This document shows, one piece after another, positions 44,894 through 51,936 of a stretch of DNA of 52,675 nucleotides. Position 1 is the first letter of the stretch. Every line of letters begins with the position of its first letter. Source of the DNA: Treponema sp. (GTDB taxonomy: Bacteria > Spirochaetota > Spirochaetia > Treponematales > Treponemataceae). The position numbers and the translations under genes are program-made. The notes under the pieces were generated by a model, which was not told where the DNA came from, ran no database searches, and was given only the letters and a program-made list of their open reading frames with translations. Location: the NCBI GenBank assembly GCA_017395545.1, contig JAFPUF010000033.1, forward strand, positions 1 to 52,675. The letters run 5' to 3'.

Positions 44894-46279
44894 TTAATTC
44901 ATTGCAGCAATTTCATCTGAAGAAAGTGCCCTAGGGAACAATGCAACATCAGAAATATATGCACCGTCATCCACATAGCCGGCTGTCCAAAGGGTTCCTG
45001 TGAATCCTGCGCCAACAGCCATAGTTGTACAGGTTGTGCCCCAGTAAGTATTTGCCCAGGAAGAACCATCTGTTATAGTATCAGAAGCCTTTTCCACACC
45101 GTCAATGTAAAGGCTGTAAGTTGTCGCAGTCATGATAACTGTAACTGTATGCCAGTCTGCATCTGTCCAAACGGCAGCAACATTATCAAAAAATCCTGCA
45201 GAATTTGCATGAACGCCACCCGCTTCCATGATTGCACAGGCATTCCATTCATCAGCCCCTGTAAAGCTCAGCAACGCGTCATAACCATTCTGCCCGGCGG
45301 CATTTTTCACACGGGCAACAAGAGTTACAGATGTCGCAGAAGTTCCTGAAAGAGGATTTGAAGCCGTAACTTTTGCTCCGGTCATATTAGGAGCCGTCGT
45401 CGTACTCTGTGCAGCATAAGCGTTTATAACTTTTCCGTAAGTAGAGTCGTCTTCGATATAAGCAGAAGATGCAACTTTTGCGACATTCAGGAGGTATCCG
45501 GTGTCGTCATTACCAAGCCAGTCGGAAGTTGAATTTGAAGAATCGTACAAGTCTTTTCCCGTTGCAATAAGTTCGTTCGCAGCAGCCCCAGCAGTAAGGA
45601 GGTCGTTCGCAGCAGCACCCGCAGTAAGAAGCTCGCTTGCCGTAGCCCCGGCTGTCAAAAGTTCACTCATAGTTTTACCCGAAGTAAGTTCTACAGTTGC
45701 ACTTACTCCGCTGTATGTCATGGTTGCAGAAGTACTGGTTACATTTGTAAATGCTGCTTCATCTGCATGTACAGATGCTGAGTCAGAACTTCCGTCAGAA
45801 TAAGTCAGCTTGAGATATGCGGCAGACTGTCCGACCACGAAATATGTAGAAGAATCAGCTGAATAACTGTAAAGCACACTGCCTTCTGCAACAGCTACCT
45901 CTGTAACAGGCAGGGTTACGGAAACATTATAATCACAGCTTCCCTGCTTATAAGAAACCACGACTTTGACTGTGTTTCCGGCCTCAGACGCTGTAAAAGT
46001 ATGTCCTGCAAGACTGAATTTTGCTTTGCCAGTGACATCTTCCTCTTTTGTTTCGTCATCCGCAAAAACTGCCTTTACAACAGCTCCCTCAGTTGAAAAT
46101 TCCTCTCCGGCAGCGAAAATCGTTTTCATTCCGGATACAGTAAGGTTCGTAACGGCGAACTCTTCGACCGAAGCCCTCTTATCCTTATCACCAAGTTCCG
46201 GCTCACAGCCTGTGAAAGCAAAAGAAACCAGAACCGTCAAAGCGGCAAACAGGCTTCCCCACTTCTTCATTTTTTTCAT
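44894..46279 (-). CDS. Multidomain lipoprotein with Ig-like and LamG-like domains
   Basis: 461 residues; lipobox FTGC with C25. Domains: bacterial Ig-like (about 38-120) with FAAGEEFSTEGAVVKAVF, a second Ig-like stretch (about 125-210), a helical repeat segment (about 205-245), and a LamG-like jelly roll (about 255-460) with ATSVTLVARVKN, DWHTVTVIMTATTYSLYIDG and ISDVALFPRALSSDEIAAMN. Probably a surface glycan-binding protein held away from the membrane by the Ig domains. GGAGGAG precedes the ATG. Confidence 0.82.
   Translation of the reverse strand: MKKMKKWGSLFAALTVLVSFAFTGCEPELGDKDKRASVEEFAVTNLTVSGMKTIFAAGEEFSTEGAVVKAVFADDETKEEDVTGKAKFSLAGHTFTASEAGNTVKVVVSYKQGSCDYNVSVTLPVTEVAVAEGSVLYSYSADSSTYFVVGQSAAYLKLTYSDGSSDSASVHADEAAFTNVTSTSATMTYSGVSATVELTSGKTMSELLTAGATASELLTAGAAANDLLTAGAAANELIATGKDLYDSSNSTSDWLGNDDTGYLLNVAKVASSAYIEDDSTYGKVINAYAAQSTTTAPNMTGAKVTASNPLSGTSATSVTLVARVKNAAGQNGYDALLSFTGADEWNACAIMEAGGVHANSAGFFDNVAAVWTDADWHTVTVIMTATTYSLYIDGVEKASDTITDGSSWANTYWGTTCTTMAVGAGFTGTLWTAGYVDDGAYISDVALFPRALSSDEIAAMN
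45571..45660 (-). repeat. 30-base tandem repeats in the lipoprotein gene
   Basis: Three clear units of exactly 30 bases (45571-45600, 45601-45630, 45631-45660) encode the ten-residue repeat (S/N)(E/D)LLTAGA(A/T)A, with partial units either side. The repeats are diverged at third positions, so they are not recent slippage products. They give a helical spacer between Ig-like and LamG-like domains. Confidence 0.8.
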
Positions 46280-46322
46280 ATTCTCCTCCGTTTTATTCTT
46301 TTTTTTGTATTTCTATTTTTTT

Positions 46323-48116
46323 TTATTCCTGTGATGCAAAAGTAACATTACAGTTTTCGAAAACCAGATTAGCGTAGACATTATCTGCCGTTACAGGAAT
46401 ACCGGTATAATACTGATAATGCGTTGTTGTAGTATCATCAACAGTTTTTGTAAAATCGTATTTTACATCAACAATACCGTCGCCATAGTTTGCTACCGTA
46501 ATGGTAAGCGTTGAATCCAGAATGTAGCTCTGGAAAGCACTCCAGTCCCAGTCAGATGAAAGGGTTGCCGAATCATAACTTGTTCCCCAGCCATAATTAT
46601 CAGCACGAAGAACAGCATATTCACTATAGTCATTAGTTGCAAAAAGCAGTACGTCAGGAGCAATTTCCCAGTTAGAAGCTGTTGTTCCGGTATGAATTGC
46701 CGTAATCGTCATTGTGGTCGTCAATTTTTTTCCTGAAACAACCTTTATGCCATCAGTATTAGAAGAGCCTGCAAAAACCGTCCACCACGAACCTCCGGTA
46801 ATATCTCCGCTCCAGCTGGCAGTCTCTTCCGTCAAAGCAGAAACAGTTACATCATAAGCCGCAGATTTACCATTGTATGAAACCGTGACGGTCTGAGTGC
46901 CGGTCGTTACAGTAAGAGCCGAAATTTCTGCATCAGAAACGGCAATCGTATCTGTTGATTCATCATCAAAAGTGGCGGTAATCACAAGATTTTCTGTAGA
47001 AAGTACCGGAACATGACTTCCGTCTGTATAATACTGAGTCTGAACATTTGTTGTTGTGAGTGAAAGGCCTGTGACTGTGAGATTTTTTACCTCAACGGAA
47101 TAATCTTTCGACTCAGAAGCGCAGGTTACCGTAACCGTGTAAGTTCCTGGTTCGTCCATATTTACGGCAGAAGAATCAACCGAAGCGTAAGAAGTCAGGT
47201 CAAATACAACATTCTGAGAATCTGTACCGCTTACGCTTACACCATTTGAACTGAATGAAGCTCCCTTAACAAACGAAACATCTTCAGGAACCGTGATTTC
47301 AATTTTAGAGAATGAAGAAAGGAACTGTGCTTTTGCTTCGTCCGCGGTCAGCGCTTTCGTAACATACGCATCGTACACAGCATATTCAGAGTCATCAAGC
47401 GTTGCCGAAAGCAATGCACCATCTGTACCCAGAATCTCAATGGCTTTTGCACAGCCTGTGGCAACCGTAATGTCACCTGTAACGACAGTTGAAGCTGAAT
47501 AAGTCAAAGCCGCAAGTCCGTTCTTGTAATAAGTTATGTTTCCGTCTGTATCAAAATTTATCGTTACATACTGTGCGTTTCCGTCCTGGCAGAAAAGAGT
47601 CCAGTTATCAGCAGTAAAACTGCTTCCACGGGTAGCACTGCCCTCAAAAAGATTGGCTCCGCCCGCTTCCAGCCAGATACCCAGAGGACCGACATCTATC
47701 CAGATTGTATTAGTACCGTCAGAAATTTTTAACGGACTTTCCCATTCATAAGTATTGTCAGTTACAGCCGTTGCAAGATCCAGCCAGAAACTTACGCTTG
47801 CTCCGGTCGTACTGCTGACCGCAAGAGCCGGGAGTGCAGTATCTTTTGAAATCGTTCCGCTTACGCTGTAAGGAATTGCAGTTTGTGTGACTTCGGGCGT
47901 TGTATTTTCAGGATCAGAATCCTCAGGCGTCGTATCCTGGGGTGTAGAATCAGAAGAATCGGCATTGCTCTGGCTGTCCTCCTGAGCTGCCGTAGTCTGA
48001 CTTGTTTCGTCATCATCCGAACCGCCGCAGCCTGTAATTACACCTCCCGCGCACAATACACATGCGGTCACGAGAGCCAAAAGCGATTTGTGCTTCCAAT
48101 TACTAACTTTTTTCAT
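46323..48116 (-). CDS. Large surface-type lipoprotein (LamG-like, Ig-like and C-terminal beta module)
   Basis: 597 residues; lipobox VITGC with C30, then an acidic Ser/Thr/Pro-rich tether (about 32-80) as on exported spirochaetal lipoproteins. Domains: LamG-like jelly roll (about 84-270), Ig-like units (about 275-350 and 352-435), and a C-terminal beta module (about 440-597) with GGSWWTVF and NVYANLVFENCNVTF. No catalytic residues seen; probably a main glycan-binding protein. First gene of the eight-gene operon, with a strong promoter and a TTGATA operator upstream. ATG 48116 follows GGAGG by five bases; the in-frame GTG at 48128 overlaps that site and is rejected. Confidence 0.82.
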   Translation of the reverse strand: MKKVSNWKHKSLLALVTACVLCAGGVITGCGGSDDDETSQTTAAQEDSQSNADSSDSTPQDTTPEDSDPENTTPEVTQTAIPYSVSGTISKDTALPALAVSSTTGASVSFWLDLATAVTDNTYEWESPLKISDGTNTIWIDVGPLGIWLEAGGANLFEGSATRGSSFTADNWTLFCQDGNAQYVTINFDTDGNITYYKNGLAALTYSASTVVTGDITVATGCAKAIEILGTDGALLSATLDDSEYAVYDAYVTKALTADEAKAQFLSSFSKIEITVPEDVSFVKGASFSSNGVSVSGTDSQNVVFDLTSYASVDSSAVNMDEPGTYTVTVTCASESKDYSVEVKNLTVTGLSLTTTNVQTQYYTDGSHVPVLSTENLVITATFDDESTDTIAVSDAEISALTVTTGTQTVTVSYNGKSAAYDVTVSALTEETASWSGDITGGSWWTVFAGSSNTDGIKVVSGKKLTTTMTITAIHTGTTASNWEIAPDVLLFATNDYSEYAVLRADNYGWGTSYDSATLSSDWDWSAFQSYILDSTLTITVANYGDGIVDVKYDFTKTVDDTTTTHYQYYTGIPVTADNVYANLVFENCNVTFASQE

Positions 48117-48184
48117 AAACGCCTCCACGTTTTTAATCTGATAAAAAAATGCGGTTATTTTATAATTTTTGCATTTCTTGATAC

Positions 48185-48204
48185 ATAACGACTTTTTTCG
48201 TTAT
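48185..48204 (-). other. Stem-loop at the 5' end of the lipoprotein operon transcript
   Basis: ATAACGA and TCGTTAT (seven-base perfect arms, six-base loop) fall within the first 20 or so bases of the predicted transcript. It may stabilise the mRNA 5' end or act as a second operator. Confidence 0.45.
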
Positions 48205-48212
48205 ACAACTAG

Positions 48213-48241
48213 ATAATAAGGTCAGAATTCCCGTCTGTCAA
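48213..48241 (-). promoter_or_regulatory. Promoter of the eight-gene lipoprotein/barrel operon
   Basis: Minus-strand consensus TTGACA (48236-48241), exact 17-base spacer, TATTAT (48213-48218). The leader to the ATG at 48116 is about 90 bases. Confidence 0.8.
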
Positions 48242-48260
48242 CATTTTTATTTAATTATTT

Positions 48261-48274
48261 TTGATACATATCAA
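48261..48274. promoter_or_regulatory. Perfect TTGATA operator between the lipoprotein operon and GH51
   Basis: TTGATA-CA-TATCAA, a perfect palindrome. It lies 19 bases beyond the -35 of the lipoprotein operon and 18 bases before a TTGACA of the GH51 gene, almost midway, as expected for one activator serving both. A further TTGATA half-site is at 48281-48286. Confidence 0.65.
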
Positions 48275-48292
48275 TATTTTTTGATATTTTTC

Positions 48293-48322
48293 TTGACAAG
48301 TCGAATTTTTTCCCACATCATA
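48293..48322 (+). promoter_or_regulatory. Tentative GH51 promoter
   Basis: TTGACA at 48293-48298; the best -10 is ATCATA or a shifted variant near 48317-48322 (18-base spacer), which is weak. A weak -10 would fit a need for activation from the adjacent operator. Confidence 0.45.
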
Positions 48323-48354
48323 AAGTCAGATTTTATTTTAAAAAGGAGATTGGC

Positions 48355-50889
48355 ATGAAAAAAAACAAGCGACTGGTCATCTCGCTTCTGACGGCGGCGG
48401 GGCTTTCCCTTCCGTCTATGGCTCAGGAAGCGGGAATTACGGCGGATTTTACGGCTCCACAAACAGAGGTAAGCAAGAATCTTTTCGGTATTTTTTATGA
48501 GGACATCAACTATGCGGCTGATGGCGGCCTCTACGGCGAGATGGTACAAAACCGTTCTTTTGAATTCGGCGCAAGCAACAACAGCGCTACGACCGGCTGG
48601 AAAGACCATATCAACATAAACGGCGAAAAATCTTCTTCCCGGCTCAAAGCCAGCAAAAAAGGCGGTCTGAACGAAAACAACCCTACTTTCGCAACATTCA
48701 CGGCAAAAGCAGCCGGTGACGGATTTTCAAACAAGGGCTACAAGGGCATGTATTTTGAGGCCGGAAAAACTTACCCCGGTTCGGTCTACCTCCGGAGCCT
48801 TGACAAAAGCGTTTCAAGCATGACAGTCACAATCGGAGCGGATGACACCGGAGCAAAAACTGCTTCGACAAAAATCAGCGGAATCACATCAGAATGGAAG
48901 AAATATGAATTCTCGCTCACGGCTGCGGCAAATACTTACAACGGCTGCATTTCGCTTTATGCGGATCAGGCAGGAAAGCTTGATGTTGATTTCGTATCTC
49001 TTTTCATGGCAGACATTTACAAAAACGAGCCGAACGGCCTGAGAAAAGACCTTGCACAGATGCTGGAGGACATGCACCCGGCCTTCGTCCGCTTTCCGGG
49101 CGGCTGTATCGTTCATGGTCACTTTCTTGCGGACCGCTACCAGTGGAAAAATACCGTGGGGCCGGTCGAACAGCGGAAAGAAACACCAAACTTCTGGGGC
49201 GGAAATGTTCCTTATCAGCAGTCTTACGGAATCGGCTTCTACGAGTATTTCAGGCTTTGTGAGGATTTAGGAGCTGAGCCAATTCCTGTTTTGAGCGTCG
49301 GTATGAGCCATGACGGAGAAAAATCTTCAACAGGCGAATACAAATGGTACGCCCAGGACGCCCTTGACCTGATTGAATGGGCGACAGGACCTGCTACAAG
49401 CAAATGGGGAAAAATCCGTGCGGATGCGGGACATCCCCAGCCTTTCAAACTCAACTATATCGGAATCGGAAACGAGGACTGCGGCGGAGACTACCTTGAT
49501 CGCTTTAAATTTATTTCTTCTGCAATCAAAAAGAAGTATCCGAACATCAAGACCATCATTTCTTCTGGCTTTACATACAACGACATCAATTTCAACAACG
49601 CATGGAAGCAGGTAAAGGACTGGGAGAAGAGCAAAAAAACCGGAAACCTCACTGATTTGGTCGATGAGCACTACTACAATCCTTACACCTGGTTCCTCAC
49701 GAACGGCGGCCGCTACGACGACCAGAAATTCTATCCCCGCGGAAAAGATGCTCCAAAGGTCTTCATCGGTGAATATGCTTCATGGGTAGACGGACGACGA
49801 AACTCACTTTTTGCAGCCCTCACGGAAGCGGCCTACATGACAAGCATCGAGAGAAACGGCGATGTCGTTGAAATCGCAAGCTATGCACCGCTTTTTGCCC
49901 GTGACGGCTTCGTTCAGTGGCAGCCTGACGCAATCTGGTTCGACAACAGCCAGGTTTACGGCACTCCAAACTACTATGTTCAGCAGATGTTTATGACCCA
50001 CAAGAGCGACTTCACCGTTAAAACGAGCGTGAGCCAGCCGGTCATTCCCGGAGCAAAGAAAAAGGGAATTGAAGGCACAGTGGGAATCGGTTCATGGGCA
50101 ACGACGGCAAACTTCAAGGACATAAAAGTCACCAACAAAGACACCGGTAAAGTCGTCTATTCTTCAAACGGTGCAAAAGACACCAATGACTTCAGCGTGG
50201 CAACACAGAGAGGCGACTGGGAAGTCGAAAAATCAACCTTCGTTCAGAAATCAATGGCGACTCCGGCCTTTATGGCACTCGACAACGAAACCGATATCGC
50301 TGGTATGCAGAATTACACCTACGAGCTTATGGCACAGAAAACGGCCGGCGCGGAAGGCTTCCTCATCAGTTTTGGCGTAAAGGGCGAAAACCTTTACTGG
50401 TGGAACATGGGCGGATGGGGAAACACCCAGAGCTGCATCGAAAAAGGCTCTCTGAGCGGAAGAAGCATTATCGGTGACTCAAAACCGATGAATCTTTCGA
50501 CTGGAAAATGGTACAAAATCAAGATTGAAGTTCAGGGCGAGACTTACAAATGCTATCTCGACGGAAAACTCATGCACGAATTCACTGATGTACAGAATTT
50601 CGATCCCCTCTACGCTCATGTCGGCCGCACAAATGACGGAAAAATCATCGTCAAGATTGTAAATGTCACAGAGCAGGCACACAATGTAAAAGTAAACCTC
50701 AAAGGGGCCGGAAACCTTGCGTCAACGGCAACGGTCACTGTGATTTCAGGCGGTGCTGATGACGAGAACTCTTTCCGTGTTCCAAAACAGGTCGCTCCAA
50801 AAGAAGAGACTTTCAGCGGAGTTTCTGAGAACTTTACCTACCCTGCAAAACCATATTCACTTTCAATTCTGGAGATTGAAGCGAAATAA
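48355..50889 (+). CDS. Secreted GH51 alpha-L-arabinofuranosidase with inserted domain
   Basis: 844 residues; signal peptide 1-23 (ending SMAQ). An N-terminal GH51-associated CBM-like region (about 28-210, NLFGIFYEDINYAADGG) precedes the TIM barrel (about 215-530) with acid/base E374 (GIGNEDCGG) and nucleophile E473 (FIGEYASW). Within the C-terminal beta-sandwich an extra LamG/DUF1080-like domain is inserted (about 570-745: WATTANFKDIKV, WYKIKIEVQGETYKCYLDGK), after which the GH51 fold resumes and ends YSLSILEIE. It removes arabinose side chains or ends outside the cell. AAGGAG precedes the ATG; divergent from the lipoprotein operon. Confidence 0.93.
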   Translation: MKKNKRLVISLLTAAGLSLPSMAQEAGITADFTAPQTEVSKNLFGIFYEDINYAADGGLYGEMVQNRSFEFGASNNSATTGWKDHININGEKSSSRLKASKKGGLNENNPTFATFTAKAAGDGFSNKGYKGMYFEAGKTYPGSVYLRSLDKSVSSMTVTIGADDTGAKTASTKISGITSEWKKYEFSLTAAANTYNGCISLYADQAGKLDVDFVSLFMADIYKNEPNGLRKDLAQMLEDMHPAFVRFPGGCIVHGHFLADRYQWKNTVGPVEQRKETPNFWGGNVPYQQSYGIGFYEYFRLCEDLGAEPIPVLSVGMSHDGEKSSTGEYKWYAQDALDLIEWATGPATSKWGKIRADAGHPQPFKLNYIGIGNEDCGGDYLDRFKFISSAIKKKYPNIKTIISSGFTYNDINFNNAWKQVKDWEKSKKTGNLTDLVDEHYYNPYTWFLTNGGRYDDQKFYPRGKDAPKVFIGEYASWVDGRRNSLFAALTEAAYMTSIERNGDVVEIASYAPLFARDGFVQWQPDAIWFDNSQVYGTPNYYVQQMFMTHKSDFTVKTSVSQPVIPGAKKKGIEGTVGIGSWATTANFKDIKVTNKDTGKVVYSSNGAKDTNDFSVATQRGDWEVEKSTFVQKSMATPAFMALDNETDIAGMQNYTYELMAQKTAGAEGFLISFGVKGENLYWWNMGGWGNTQSCIEKGSLSGRSIIGDSKPMNLSTGKWYKIKIEVQGETYKCYLDGKLMHEFTDVQNFDPLYAHVGRTNDGKIIVKIVNVTEQAHNVKVNLKGAGNLASTATVTVISGGADDENSFRVPKQVAPKEETFSGVSENFTYPAKPYSLSILEIEAK

Positions 50890-50938
50890 AGACAAGTCCA
50901 CAAGTGCTTGCCGGACCGCCACGGGCGGGAAAGACCCT

Positions 50939-50968
50939 AGACTATATCAATAAAAGTTGATATAGTCT
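50939..50968. promoter_or_regulatory. Perfect inverted repeat before the ArsR-type regulator gene
   Basis: AGACTATATCAA (50939-50950) and TTGATATAGTCT (50957-50968) are exact complements around six bases. The TATCAA and TTGATA elements are the two halves of the operator seen elsewhere, in inverted order. A T-run follows, so it could also terminate GH51 transcription. A TATAAT (50975-50980) and TATAAA (50983-50988) lie just downstream as possible -10 boxes. CCGCC/GGCGG at about 50917-50929 forms a further small hairpin. Confidence 0.6.
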
Positions 50969-51001
50969 TTTTAATATAATTTTATAAATAAGAGTTTTAT
51001 T

Positions 51002-51925
51002 ATGGAAAATGCAGATTCAGTCCTTATCATCAAACCTCTGGAAGATATCGAAAAACTGAAGGCACTGGCTTCAAAGCCTCGTGTTGAAATTCTCTCGCTC
51101 ATAAAACAAAAGCCCCTCAACATCAACGAGATTGCGGAAATTCTTAACTTTCCCCAGTCAACCGTGGCCACGCATATTTCCATCCTTGAAGAGGCCGGGC
51201 TTATCGAAACTCAGAACATCAAGGCCCGCAAGGGAACGCAAAAACTCTGCCAGCCGGCTTTCCACGAAATCGTTATTCAGTTCGGGGACCAGCAGGCCAA
51301 AGAAGAAGACTGCATCGAAATCGAAATGCCTCTTGGAATTTTCACAGACTGCAAGGTCACGGCTCCATGCGGTCTTTGCTCCGGCGAAAAAATCATCGGG
51401 CAGCTGGATATGCCGAACGCCTTCCTTAATCCTGACAGAATGAAAGCGGGACTTTTATGGTGCAATTCAGGTTCAGTGGAATACAAATTCCCGAACAACA
51501 CGCTCTACGACAGCCGGGTCTTAAAGAAGCTGGAAGTAAGTGCAGAGCTTTCATCTGAAACACCGGGAACCAACCCAAACTGGCCGAGCGACATAACAAT
51601 CTGGATAAACCGAACTGAAATCGGAACCTGGACCAGCCCGGGCGATTTCGGTGATAAACGCGGAAAATACACCCCCGCCTGGTGGAAACTCGAAGGAAGC
51701 CAGTACGGTCTTTTAAAGCATTTTTCTGTCACAAACGAGGGAAGTTTCGTTGACGGCGAAAAGCTTTCTGATGTAACCCTCGCCGACCTTAAACTTGAGG
51801 AACATCACTCAATCCGGGTAAGACTGGGCGTTAAAGAAAATGCCGAGCACCTTGGAGGAATGAACATCTTCGGCAAGGGCTTCGGCAATTACGATCAGGG
51901 AATCGTACTCAGGGCGTATTATTAA
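51002..51925 (+). CDS. ArsR-type regulator with large C-terminal domain
   Basis: 307 residues. Residues about 15-90 form a winged helix-turn-helix of the ArsR kind (LKALASKPRVEILSLIKQ, LNINEIAEILNFPQSTVATHISILEEAGLI). The remaining 200 residues are a beta-rich domain with cysteines at APCGLCSGEK and a tryptophan-rich segment (TIWINRTEIGTWTSPGDFGDKRGKYTPAWWKLEG shortened here to its key phrases TIWINRTE and PAWWKLEG) that looks able to bind a ligand, perhaps sugar. Ordinary ArsR metal sensors lack such a domain. Its place beside GH51 and GH27 and its own TTGATA repeat make it my candidate for the locus regulator. AAGAG precedes ATG 51002. Confidence 0.82.
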   Translation: MENADSVLIIKPLEDIEKLKALASKPRVEILSLIKQKPLNINEIAEILNFPQSTVATHISILEEAGLIETQNIKARKGTQKLCQPAFHEIVIQFGDQQAKEEDCIEIEMPLGIFTDCKVTAPCGLCSGEKIIGQLDMPNAFLNPDRMKAGLLWCNSGSVEYKFPNNTLYDSRVLKKLEVSAELSSETPGTNPNWPSDITIWINRTEIGTWTSPGDFGDKRGKYTPAWWKLEGSQYGLLKHFSVTNEGSFVDGEKLSDVTLADLKLEEHHSIRVRLGVKENAEHLGGMNIFGKGFGNYDQGIVLRAYY

Positions 51926-51936
51926 GATTACCGGCT

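Noticed and set aside
45571..45660. CRISPR-like array from the 30-base repeats
   Set aside because: The units are contiguous without spacers and keep an open reading frame.
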